NCBI RefSeq assembly: GCF_964204645.1
Contig: NC_134032.1
Span: forward strand, 5,329,175-5,393,174
Origin: Tubulanus polymorphus
Lineage: Eukaryota; Nemertea; Palaeonemertea; Tubulaniformes; Tubulanidae
Reading direction: 5' to 3'
Length of the DNA: 64,000 nt
Within the stretch, counting starts at the first letter, position 1, and every line of letters begins with the position of its first letter. The notes beneath the pieces are model-generated. The model was not told the origin of the DNA. It made no database searches and saw only the letters and a list, made by a program, of their open reading frames with translations. Shown piece by piece: positions 1 through 11,452 of the stretch. Position numbers and translations under genes: made by a program.

Positions 1-1512
1 TTGGCTGTAGATCTGCCGGAAGACGAGCATCCAGTTGACAGAATCCTTAGACGTCGGTCGCAGTGGTCTCGTGTTAAACGTATATTGGCATGGGTCCAGC
101 TAGCGGTGAAAAAGTTCAAGCGTCAGTCGTTAGATAAGTTCGAGCTCATAACCGCTGATTTAATCGCAGCTGAACTATTGATTATTTCGCATGTTCAAAA
201 GCAAGACTTTCCCGAAGTCTACCGTCGCTTGGAGGAAGGTCACGAGTTAAAAAAGAAGTGTAATCTTAGGAAGTTAGATCCCAGGTTAAACAAAGATGAG
301 GGTGTTATTAGGGTTGGTGGCCGTCTTAGTTATGCCAGTCTTGCTTATGATCAGAAACATCAAATCTTGCTAACGAGCAGATCCAGATTAGCTACAATAC
401 TGATCGAAGACGCGCATCGTAAAGTTGGTCATCTAGGTTGCGAGAGTATTCTAGCGTACCTCAGGACACGATACTGGATGACTCAAGCGCGTAAATCAAT
501 CAAAAGTTTCCGAGGGAAGTGTATCGTGTGTATCACTTCTGATAGTCCGCCTGGCAATCAGAAAATGTCGGACTTACCGATCGAGCGTGTCACGCCAGAC
601 AAACCAGCATTCGCAAACTCCGGTGCGGACTATTTCGGGCCGATCGAAATTAAAAGCGGTCGAAGCGTGGTGAAAAGGTACGGCGTGATATTCACCTGTT
701 TGGCTAGTCGCGCAATTCACCTCGAAGTAGCGTACTCGCTTGATAGCGACTCGTGTATAAATGCTACCAGGCGATTCATGGCATGACGGGGAAATGTGAA
801 ATCGATAAGGTCGGATAACGGTACGAATCTTGTGGCTGCTGATCGCGAATTGAAGGAATCCATTAAAGGCTGGAACGCCTCAGTTATTCATGATTCATTG
901 CTTCAGGATGGCGTCGATTGGTCCTTCAATCCCCCTGCTGGTTCGCACTTCGGGGGTGTGTGGGAAAGGCTAATCCGTTCACTCCGCAGAGTGTTGAGAT
1001 CGTTGATGAAGGAGCAAATGACACGCTTGGATGACGAGTCGTTTCACACGCTCCTATGCGAAGTGGAGAGTATTCTAAATAATCGGCCGATCACGAGAAT
1101 CTCGTCAGACCCCGCGGACATGGAAGTTTTGACCCCGAACCACGTGCTGTTATATAAACCTGGTCTATGTTTACCTCCAGGTGTGTTCGTTAAGACGGAC
1201 ATGTACGTAAAACGCAGGTGGCGCCAGATTCAGTATTTAGCGGACATTTTTAGGAAGCGCTGGATAGCAGAGTACATTCCTACATTGCAAGTACGTCAAA
1301 AGTGGCTAACTCAAAATCGAAATGTAGCTGTCGGAGATATAGTTTTGGTAGCAGACAGTACACCAAGAAACTCGTGGGCAATGGCTAAGGTCATTGAGGT
1401 GCTTCCGGACAAATATGGTGCAGTACGCGTAGTTCGGATTAAAACTAAAACAAATGAGTTGATCCGTCCCATAGACAAGTTGGTTTTATTACTGGAGGTC
1501 GATGAGGAATAG
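1..1512 (+). pseudogene. BEL/Pao retrotransposon pol, integrase and C-terminal part (5' end outside window)
   Basis: The reading frame is open from the window edge and shows the 3' part of a BEL/Pao polyprotein. An H2C2 zinc-binding region (HRKVGHLG, then CIVC) is followed by an integrase core with D in GADYFGP and D in RSDNGTN. The E region is GVWERLIRSLRRVL. The C-terminal domain found after BEL/Pao integrases follows, with NNRPIT, LTPNHVLL, VGDIVLVAD and a KYGAVRVVRI strand. The frame is continuous except for one TGA at 784-786, where homologues normally have Arg before the GNVKSIRSDNG motif, so a C-to-T change is the simplest explanation. The protein integrates the element's cDNA. Protease, RT and RNase H lie outside the window. 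The copy is probably inactive because of the nonsense codon. Confidence 0.9.
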
Positions 1513-2508
1513 TGTGTAAACCATCCATAGATATAAGTTTTGATCGTTTAAATTTTTGACAGATGTATGTATGCCTAGTTGGTACAGTGGTATTGTATCA
1601 TGTTCTTATTCCCTCACTCAGGGTGAGATGGTTTTGCCGTTAAGGTGTGTTCTAATCTGTGATGCTGCTGTATCCATTTAGTTTAGTAATAGTGGTTCAT
1701 TTTGCAGCAGTGGTGTATAATTGCTAGTTGTTATTTTCTGCTGAGTAGTTTGCGTAAATTGTATAGGATACCATTCTTAAAATGAGTCCGTTAGTAGTAC
1801 TATCTTCCTGTATTAAGTTTTAGGTTCGTTTATGAGGATGCGAACTCTTATGTCATAAGAGATAAGTTGAACTCAAATATTTATGGGTCTGGTGTTCTTA
1901 TTGTGTAGATGCGAAATTAACTTCAGGTTCACATGAGTTGAGTAATTTTTCGTAAGATCGAATATTCAGGTTAATTCTGTTTAAGTCCAGTCGTGTGTGC
2001 GTTGCTCTGATGTATTTAGTTTGCTTAGGTGCATATTATTTTGTTAGATGTATGCATACATTGTATATGTTATTCTGTTATAAACTTTTTGTAAAGAGTT
2101 TGCACTTAACCTCAGAGGCCTTTTTTTACTATTGTAATGTGGTGGAGAAATTGCAATGCAATTTCGGGGGCCGGTGTAGCGGGCTTATTTTCCTAACCAT
2201 TTGGTTTTACTCTATTTTACTTTACGTCCGGTACGTTGTCCGGTCCGGGACCGCAGTTTAGTGTGGAGTGTGCGGGCGCGTGTTTAGAAAATTCGTGACC
2301 TGCCCAATATATTAGTTTTATCCTCAGTTCTTGAGGCTTCACTGTCGGTGAGTGCATTCTCTATTGTTTGTTTAGGATGTATAGGCTATATTGACGTATG
2401 TTATTTCTGTGTAAATCTCCTGGGAGAGTTGTATCACTGGTTTTTGAGATTGGCACTCGCATGCCAGAGGCTGATACCCTTAAGGTTATAGGACGTTTCC
2501 TGGTTTTA
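1513..2508. other. Non-coding tail of the BEL/Pao element, probably 3' UTR and LTR
   Basis: No gene is visible. The stretch follows the integrase stop directly and is T-rich, with short open frames of no recognisable content. By position it should hold the polypurine tract and 3' LTR, but the second LTR is not in the window, so the boundaries cannot be set. Confidence 0.4.
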
Positions 2509-3056
2509 CTAATGTCTATTTATTAATGGATGAGACCTGTTTTTCTTGGATATTTTGCTTAATTTTTGGGGTACATACCTCATTTATGTCTTAACAGAAT
2601 GCCAAAAATCGCGGACAACAACTGAATATCCGATATATTTCCAGTTCAGTACCAATTAGATGGATTGGCAAAAAGACTCCTTAAGTCCAGTTGAATGAGA
2701 GAGAAAATCCTCCATTTTGTGAAATTTCTTGAATTTTTACATTGTCACCATGCCTACGAAATGAAGTTATTTTTCTTGTGGGGTCTCAACAACTAAATCA
2801 GGGTGGCGTAGGCATGGTAACAATGTTCAAATCCAAGAAACTTGACAAAATGGAGGATTTTCTCTCTCATTCAACTGGACTTAAGGAGTCTTTTTGCCAA
2901 TCCATCTAATTGGTACAGAACTGGAAATATATCGGATATTCAGTTGTTGTCCGCGATTTTTGGCATTCTGTTAAGACATAAATGAGGTATGTACCCCAAA
3001 AAGTAAGCAAAATATCCCAGAAAAACAGGTCTCATCAATTAATAAATAGACATTAG
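2509..3056. mobile_element. 548-bp foldback element (long inverted-repeat MITE)
   Basis: The two arms, 2509-2758 and 2807-3056, are near-perfect reverse complements of about 250 bp around a 48-bp loop. The outer ends read CTAATGTCTATTTATT and its complement. There is no coding capacity. No clear target duplication is seen next to the ends. The arms differ at few positions, so the insertion or an arm conversion is fairly recent compared with the decayed BEL element beside it. Confidence 0.9.
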
Positions 3057-3760
3057 ACTTGATTATTCGTGAGTTGATTACTTAGTATTTTTCTTAGTGT
3101 GTGTTCATTTCAATTCAATTCAAAAATTTTCTGGATGCTTCGCGCCTTCGCCGCTCGCCTGTCATGGATAGTGCCTTTTCTTATGAATTGACCTTTTTAA
3201 ATTCTGTGCTCCTGTCATTGTCTGCCTCTAGATCCGCCCCTGATATTTCTAGTTATATTCCCTGTACCACATGCGAGCGCAGTCGTCATACACCGGATGT
3301 TAGTGTATATAGTGGAATTGACTTTGGATCACTCAATTGCACTTCGTATAATAACATAATCTACTTTTCGCTGCAGAATCAGATTATTTCATTGACGGCG
3401 ATTTTTTGCTGAATTAAATATCGGTTGCGCATTTCTAAGATAGGTGAGGCTAAATTCTTTTATAAAAGCTATGCTACGACAGATCTTACTGAAAGTCTGC
3501 AATGGCCTTAAACCCAAACAATTGGAGTCTAAAGTACGAAACGACGAAATAACGAAATACGAAGAAAAATTACTATAAAACAACGAAACGCGAAGCGAAA
3601 TGTTAATTTTTTGCGATTAGTGATAAAGTACGAAACGCATAGGTCACAAGCCTGGGTTTATTGGGTACTGTTTTCTAAAAAAAGAACAATTACACCCAAA
3701 ACACCAACACCTATCATTCTAAAAGTTCAGGTTTTAGCGTTTAGTGGTGGGAGGAATAAG
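3057..3760. other. No recognised gene
   Basis: A 103-codon open frame lies at 3101-3412 but has no recognisable motif. The section around 3530-3640 is rich in CGAAA-type words. This may be more LTR or flanking sequence of the BEL element. Confidence 0.3.
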
Positions 3761-3764
3761 CATC

Positions 3765-4060
3765 CCTAAGTCAATATACTTTGAATATAAGACTCGGGTC
3801 AATTTTCCTATATTTGACATATCACTATATTTCGAATATCAGACCAGGTTCATTTTCCTTCGTTTGACATTGGGAGGAACATTCCTCCCAATGTCAATAC
3901 TTTGAATATCAGACCTGAAGGCCAAATTCTCTTCGTTTGGCCTTCGGAGGAATATTCCTACCAAAGTCATTTGTTCGGATATCACACCCCTTGGTCAAGT
4001 TTCCATCGTTTGTTGACTTTTGGAGGAATGTTCCTCTCGCTGTCAATTTTCACAATAGTG
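3765..4060. repeat. Degenerate tandem repeat with inner palindromes
   Basis: Four to five diverged units of about 60-70 bp share the words TTTGAATATCAGACC, a CGTTTGACATT-like word and GGAGGAA.ATTCCTCC. In each unit the last two form a short hairpin, for example around 3871-3893. There is no credible coding content. Confidence 0.6.
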
Positions 4061-5060
4061 GTCCTCTTAATTAGTGATGATCAAAGAACGTGCGGCTCAG
4101 ACTTCTATTGTGTACCTATCGCGCGCTGCGCGTGATCGCTTACGTAATCTTTTCTGTAAATGTGAAGACCTCGGGGCATTATGTTTTGTAAAGTCCATCA
4201 TTGTTCCACAAGCGGGGTCGTCAATAGGTTGATTCTACGACAGATTCGACAGGGTTCAACAATTCTAAACAATTTTTATGAATATTTGAGGACTTAGGAA
4301 CTAAAAATTCTGATACATTTTGAGAAAGTCACAAAACATTTGAGACTGCGTTCCCAAACCGGCAGTTCCAAAATGAAATTGCTCAAATATTTTTATCGAT
4401 GTTGTTACAACTCATGATTTTGTTTGTGTCGACAGATTACCTTGTGATCCGCAGCTGAATTGTACTTTCAAAAAGATCAAACGATTTATATACGTAGGTT
4501 TCTTGGCATGTCCTGGGAGAACACACGCATTGTTCGTTATGTACGATAATACATTATCCGCCTTAATGGTTGTTTGTCTGAAACATTTATACTCGTATCA
4601 GACGATCATTCTAAATCATTTGAAGGTAATCACGGCGCTGTAGTCATGAGAAGAATTCGTGGAAATGAGCAATTATGAAATAAACTTATGAAACACTCGC
4701 TGACCCTTAGTCTGATAAATCGATAATGAGGAGTAATATTAAAGAGTAATATTAAAAAGTAATATTAAAGAATTTTATTATTTTGATTAATACTATTAAG
4801 AGTTTGTGTGTTTAAATTTGAATGTACTAATAATGATAAAGAATATAAATAAGAAAGATGATTTTTCGGCTTACATTGTATATTACTATTTAGACAAAAT
4901 TAAATATCGTTCATTATGGGAATTGTGTTCATTGGATAAGTTAAAATAAATGAGTTCGAGGGTTGGATAAATAGTATGTTATCTCTTCGGTGCCGTTGAG
5001 AAGGAGAGCAGACCGGCAGGTATCATGACGTCGAGGGTCGGGTTAAAGTTAGCAGCGAAT
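4061..5060. other. No recognised gene
   Basis: AT-rich sequence with a short AGTAATATTAA-type repeat near 4735-4770. Nothing codes recognisably. Confidence 0.3.
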
Positions 5061-5169
5061 GAAAAGTCTAGGAATCAGGACCCCAGCTCTGCGTCGTGGT
5101 GCTGCGTTGGTTGCTCGTACCCTTTTACGGCTGGCCGCAAGCAGGGTTCTGGATTTTTCTTGGGTGTGG

Positions 5170-5260
5170 ACGCAGCCGTATAAAAGGGGCCGAACCTCGA
5201 GAGAGGGGGAGAGGGGGAGAGGGGGAGAGGGAGAGAGATAGAGAGAGCGGATTCTTTTAG
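5170..5260 (+). promoter_or_regulatory. TATA box with GA-rich initiator region, candidate LTR promoter
   Basis: GTATAAAAGGGG at 5178-5189 is a strong TATA box. It is followed at about +20 by a (GAGAGGGG)n tract at 5200-5250. Further on, AATAAAAG at 5423-5430 could be a poly(A) signal. A TATA box, short R-like stretch and poly(A) signal within 300 bp is LTR-like, but no pol gene or paired LTR is visible here. The LTR reading is inference. Confidence 0.4.
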
Positions 5261-5744
5261 AAAGCATTTTCAGGGGAAGCATTAGAAGACTATAGAACAG
5301 ATAACTTTCGGCTATCCGGTTGAAGTGCATCTTCTTGTGTGCGGGATTTGTAACAAAATTCTAAATTAAAAAGTAGGGAATTTTATAAATTGTTGAGACT
5401 AAAGTTCAGTTTAAATTGTAGAATAAAAGTTGAGTATTATCATATTTAAATCCGGTGTTCCTTTTATTCCTTGGTTTTCGGGTTTCTGTGTTCGTGGTCG
5501 ACTTTCTCGCCAGGGACCGGAGTTTGTAATAGAGGAAAAAGACAATAGCGAAAGGGACCGTGGAACACTTGCCTATGCAATGTTTACTGTTCGTACAAAG
5601 TTAATATCTTTTGGAAAGAACTGTAGTTTCAATAAATCATACAACCGTTTTTCACCTCCGATTAGTATTTGCCGTGGCTATTATTCATCTGCTTTAGGAG
5701 GCTTTCTGTGACGTGAAGTGGGAGACTGGAATAATTGGATAGAC

Positions 5745-6692
5745 AATCAAAGGATTTCTGTGAAATATGGTGTAGCGGATTGGGCCCCCATATGGGGATA
5801 CAAATCATCCTCGCTAATGATGAACTTGCTCCATAAGTTGTACGTACGTCATAAGTTATACAGCCAATTTCTCCACGAAGCTGAATATTAAACCACTCCC
5901 TTTGTTCGAATACACGTATATGGTAAAGTCATACGTCGTCTTTACTTTTCTTTTACTTAATAAGTAAACATAGTCACTCTCCATACACCTGTTTCTGATA
6001 AGAAAAAACTTGAAAATAATATACAGCCGGTTCCGTTTTATCACCCTCACGCGTTAAGGAATCCTAATCCACTAACTAAGCCGTTCCCCGCTGGTGGAAG
6101 CGAGTTCATTAACGATACTGGACCCCTGGCAAGTGAGGGTTTCCTTTTGACTGGTATCCTCATGATCCGGCAGCCCACTTCGAAAATTAAGTTACTAATA
6201 TCCCGGAATTTTAATAAATTTTTAGCCGGTCTTCTTAATCAATTGATGAAAATAGGTCCACGTTTATCGCATCTTCACCCGTCAAGGGATTCGAACCCAC
6301 TACGCTAAAGCTGTTCGCCGAACCCCTTGACCTCACGAGTCGTTGGAGTCGTGACTAGCCGACCAGAATCCGGTCGTACCAATCACAGCGCTTGTAACAA
6401 ACGACTTTAGGCTTCTATTGGTTTTCCCGTTAAATGGACCAATCAGCGAACGTTTTACTGAACAAGGAAGTATTTCGCAAATCGATATATGACGTCATGC
6501 GCAACAGCGCCAGTAATGAAATCATGCTTCGTGAGGCCAGGGGGCTGGTGGAAGCGAGTTCGGGAGTGATACCGGACCCCTGGCAAGCGAGGATGCGTTT
6601 ATCGGCGTCAATATCTGATAAATGATGGTACCCCAGATAGGGCTCCATTTGGGGCCCGATCCGCTACCCCATGTTTCACAGAAACTCGGAAT
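5745..6692. mobile_element. Foldback element enclosing a tRNA-like repeat
   Basis: The outer arms are inverted copies. TTTCTGTGAAATATGG then GTAGCGGAT at about 5755-5782 is matched in reverse at 6655-6690, where ATCCGCTACCCCATGT then TTCACAGAAA occurs. Inside lie a partial copy of the word GGTGGAAGCGAGTTC (about 6091) and a full copy of the dispersed repeat at 6268-6600. There is no coding sequence. Confidence 0.65.
6268..6600 (-). repeat. Dispersed tRNA-like (SINE-like) repeat, copy 1
   Basis: This 330-bp unit recurs in inverse orientation at 46006-46334 with high identity. One end holds a Pol III B-box-like word (GGTTCGAATCC when read on the minus strand). The flanking GTCAAGG and CCTTGAC can pair like an acceptor stem. 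The other end contains TGACGTCAT and the CTTGCCAGGGGTC word. It resembles a tRNA-derived SINE fused to a longer body. The family is unknown to me. Confidence 0.6.
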
Positions 6693-7152
6693 AGAAATAC
6701 TACTGTTCTTTAACAACAATGCGAAAATAATTTTTCCAGAAAATAATTTTTCCCGATAATGGTGATGTCACGTGGTTATACGTATATAAATACATACTGG
6801 GCAACGTCATAAACGACGGTTCAAAGCCCATTATGTGGATTAATCGACTCTTTACCGAAAGTAACAAAAAGGCCACTTGTGTCAATGTATAGTTGTGCGA
6901 TGTAATGGGCGTATTATCAAAGGTTTCTCAAGCACTTCAAATTCTCCATTTTTGAGACATAACGAAGCGTCAGTTGCGGCCTTTGATTGTTTGTTTACTC
7001 TCTACCATATTAGGCTGAGGCCTATCGAGGTTTTTGGTGACTGGCTCTAACACCCCCATAAGTATCTGATAGATACAACCTAACCACTGATAGCTACAAT
7101 TGGATTTTCGATGCAGCCGTCCTAGTCAAAAGCCTTGTGGCAGTATTCATAC
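6693..7152. other. No recognised gene; expected last calmodulin exon not found
   Basis: The final calmodulin exon, which should encode the last few residues ending in a stop, should lie on the minus strand below 7153. No matching segment is visible here. It may be far downstream, removed, or outside the window. Confidence 0.4.
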
Positions 7153-7872
<720 letters not shown>

Positions 7873-7879
7873 GGCGAAA

Positions 7880-9225
7880 TGGAATAAGGAATAATTCACT
7901 GGCTACCTGTAATGCGTAAGTGTCGATTGAGCGGTCGCGGTGCTTTTCGTATAGCACCCAATATACAATGCATGAAGGGAAACCGAGGCTCTAGTGGTGC
8001 AGTGAAGAATATATGTGACAGCCGTTGTTTAGAAATGTTTTTGGAAATAATGACAACGTATTGACGTGCGTTTAATATGATTCCTGGATAAAGGTGTGGG
8101 AAAAATTAATGATATATCGATCCCAAATGAACAAACAAGTTTTAACCACTGGGAAAACATCGCGAATAAATCGTCCATAAATTAACGTATAATATAACCG
8201 TATAATAGCAATTGAGAACGCGCAAAACAAGTTATTTTCTGACGTTAAAGGAGGTAATAATAAGAAACAAAAGTAAACTTTTAGACTATTTACACGTGAA
8301 AAACGACCCAAAAACATAAAAATGAACAAAGATGATATTCAACGTTGTGATACACTTATTTCGGCTCAAGTTGGGTATTGCACAGTGTAGTTCCTTCGCG
8401 TATGCTTACTGCGTTGTTCGGTTAATGTGTATCCCAAAGAAAGTTGAAATGTCGACACGTTCACATCGCCAGCCATTAACATTCCATAAGTCAACGTGTC
8501 GACGTGTCTACCCACACACAAATCAACTAATAACGATCTATTAACCCAATACACCAAACACACCACGTGACCAAACACATGAAAAACCCAACCAATTAAG
8601 TCTTTTAGAGATCGCAATCTACGGACTATATGCCACTTACCAGGCCCTTTAGTCGACAGCCACCAGAAACAGCGACACACAAAAGGCTCTCTAGCTCAAC
8701 AAATCATAGATACGCTATGCCAACTTCCAATTAATTACATGTTATTTTACATTTTAAATCAATCGTAATTAATCTAAGCTATCCACATTGTTATGTTGAC
8801 CACAGTTTCGGTATTTCGATTTCGAAGTACAGGCACAAGAGAGTGTGGGATTCGGTAAATATACCTAACGCCAAATGCGCGACGCGACACGACTTTTTTT
8901 CTATACCGGCGCCAGAGGCATTGGCGCCTGATGCGACGCAAAGCCGGAATAAAGAAGGACATTTATACCGCGAAATTATTGGACACTACTGGAGTGTCTG
9001 ACCTTCTAATGGACTTGTGCATAGCCGAACATCCGAACATCGAGCTTCTAAGAGACATAAGATAACAGCGAGACCAATGATAACAAGGAAGGCGATGATA
9101 ACTATCTAACAAACTTTTATTGTGTGTGTGATCATTTTGTTGATAAAACCTTATCCATTGATAAGTTGTTGATTTCCTTCTCTTGTTTGTTTGTGTTTTG
9201 TGGTCAGCGGTCGACCAGTCAACCC
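7880..9225. other. No recognised gene; probable calmodulin 5' UTR and promoter at its left end
   Basis: The first 100 bp or so should be the calmodulin leader and promoter, read leftward. A short inverted repeat GTCGACACGTT / AACGTGTCGAC lies at 8452-8504. No coding sequence is supported. Confidence 0.35.
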
Positions 9226-9230
9226 ACAAT

Positions 9231-9410
9231 CCTTGTACATAAATCTCGACAACATTGCGACGTGTCATCCGTTGACCGTCAACCAGTGAATGATATAGGT
9301 CTATGCAGTCTATCGTCTTAATCACCTTGTACATAAATTGGCGACAACAGTGCAACATGTCATCCGTCGACCGTCTACCAGCGGATGAGATATGCACTCT
9401 ATCATCTCTG
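9231..9410. repeat. Two-copy tandem repeat, 94-bp period
   Basis: The unit beginning CCTTGTACATAAAT at 9231 recurs at 9325. Both copies share CGACAACA, TGTCATCCG and GACCGTC with scattered substitutions. Confidence 0.65.
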
Positions 9411-9658
9411 CAATGGCCAACCAACAAACAGCAGTAAACAGTTTTTCCGATATAGAATTTGTGCGTTCCGTTGCTTTTATAAGCGGTCAGAAGGATGGCA
9501 TGTCGATGCAGGTCGATGCGTATGTGTACTGTAAAAAACGTTTTATTCCGTTACAACATCCGATGAATAACGTCAAATTCCGATACGATACAAGATCGCC
9601 GTCTTTTATCGAGAATCTCCGACAGAAAACGTCTAAACGCATCTCACAGCGCATGCGC

Positions 9659-11417
9659 AATAAAGAAGTTTCCAGTTTCTAGGCGCCATTTTGTGGCGGT
9701 CCCGCGAGGTCCCCATTGTTGCGATAATTTGCGCTCATTTTTAAAACATACGTTTAGATTGAATATCATATAGTTCTGCAGTCCCTTGCTCGACGAAATC
9801 AATTTACACACCATTTTAAAGGTAATGAAATGCAGATATTTGCTGGCGATTCTTGGAATTTTTGAACGCAACAATTGAGAACAGTGACGATGTGAAACCA
9901 AGGACCGCATATATTAACCGTGCGTAAAAGAAATCGCAATATTTATTAATTTTAAAATATCTTAGTATCTCATAAAGCTATATTTCCAATTTTCACAGAG
10001 GTTAAAGAGGGTTATTTGCAGTTAAAGCCTGCGTTGAATTTTTTAAAATGTCTTCCCTGACGACTGATCTGTACCCGCTTGAGTTAGAGATTACGCGCAA
10101 AAGGGGTCTCCCACTGCGCACCGCCATTTCACTGAACATTGAGATTTGTGAAAAGAAATCGCAAAAATAAGATTTTATACTGGTTTGTAATTATCAATAT
10201 TGCTTCTGATGGTTATATATTACCTGTATTTTCGTATGGTTGAAAATGGACTTTGAGTGTTTTGATGAATTCGAGTTTTTTAGCGTTGGGAAATTAAAGG
10301 ATTTCTTGTTAGAGTGGGGACTTTCTGTGTTGGTTGCAAATGTGGCCTAGTTGAGAAACTAATTTGCGTTTCAACCGAATGTACCACTCATGCTTGGACA
10401 CTAGAAAACAAATCTAAGTTTTTATATAGTTTTGAATATGCGGCGCAGCTGAAAGTTGCCAAACTGGACGTTGACCCCCTAAAACAGAATATCAAATGCG
10501 GGACAGATATGAACCCCTTTAAATATTATATTGGAATTTTATATCAGTAAGGTTTTCTGGTCGATGTTTTCCAGTAAGAAGGTTGAGATTCATTAAATTC
10601 ATCGTATGATCCCAGAATGAGGGATTATCAGAGAGAGATATGTGTTAAATATGTCCTAAGCGTTTAAATTGACTGGCACATTTCACCATCGACTCTAAAA
10701 CGTTTGATTTCACCGAACACAAAATCGGCGCTAGGCTGGACGGGCTGTATACGACAATTCCTCAACTGGGCCGTTCACACTTCAATAGCGGGACAAACCG
10801 GATCCCGAAACCAGATTAACGAATTGCTCCCGCCAAAATACGGTACAAAGAAGATATGGATTATCATCTCAAAATATCCCCATGGAAAATGTGAAGAAAT
10901 CAAATTGCATTTAAAAATTTCTTGTCGCAAATCTCAATGTTCAGTGAAATTGCAATGCGCAGTGAGAGACCCCTTTTGCGCGTAATCTCAAACTCAAGCG
11001 GGTACAGATCAGTCGTCAGGAAATATATTTTAAAAAATTCAACGCAGGCTTTAACTGCAAATAACCCTCTTTAACCTCTGTGAAAATTGGAAATATAGCT
11101 TTAAGCAATACTTAGATATTTTAAAATTAATAAATATTGCGATTTCTTTTACGCACGGTTAAGATATGCGGTCCTTGGTTTCACATCGTCATTGTTCTCA
11201 ATTGTTGCGTTCAAAAATTCCAAGAATCGCCAGCAAATATCTGCATTTCATTTCCTTTAAAATGGTGTGTAAATTGATTTCGTCGAGCAAGGGACTGCAG
11301 AACTATATGATATTCAATCTAAACGTATGTTTTAAAAATGAGCGCAAATTATCGCAACAATGGGGACCTCGCGGTACCGCCACAAAATGGCGCCTAGAAA
11401 CTGGAAACTTCTTTATT
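9659..11417. mobile_element. Foldback element A, about 500-bp inverted arms
   Basis: The arms 9659-10160 and 10918-11417 are near-perfect reverse complements. The ends read AATAAAGAAGTTTCCAG and continue CAGTTTCTAGGCGCCATTTT. The 757-bp centre holds the SAP-like relic. The same inner terminal word, CAGTTTCYAGGCGCCATTTT, starts the foldback at 21944-24137, so both belong to one family. No target duplication is obvious. The element ends 36 bp before the initiator of the zinc-finger gene. Confidence 0.85.
10246..10550 (+). pseudogene. SAP-like DNA-binding domain relic inside foldback A
   Basis: Starting at the ATG at 10246, the frame gives SVGKLKDFLLEWGLSV. After a frameshift near 10325 it continues GCKCGLVEKLICVS and runs open to 10550. 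The pattern of a LKxFLxExGLxVxGxKxxLVxxL helix-turn-helix matches SAP domains, which bind AT-rich DNA and occur at the N-termini of several animal transposon proteins. The later part (EYAAQLKVAKLDVDP) is not recognised. This is likely the remnant of the element's own protein. Confidence 0.5.
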
Positions 11418-11452
11418 ATTGATGGAGCGCCATATTTGATGTTTTGGTCTTG

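Noticed and set aside
5049-5330. Overlapping open frames on both strands
   Set aside because: They come from the (GAGAGGGG)n tract and lack any motif.
6268-6330. Possible tRNA gene
   Set aside because: Only the B-box end folds; no anticodon arm or proper A-box was seen, and the unit is repeated elsewhere.
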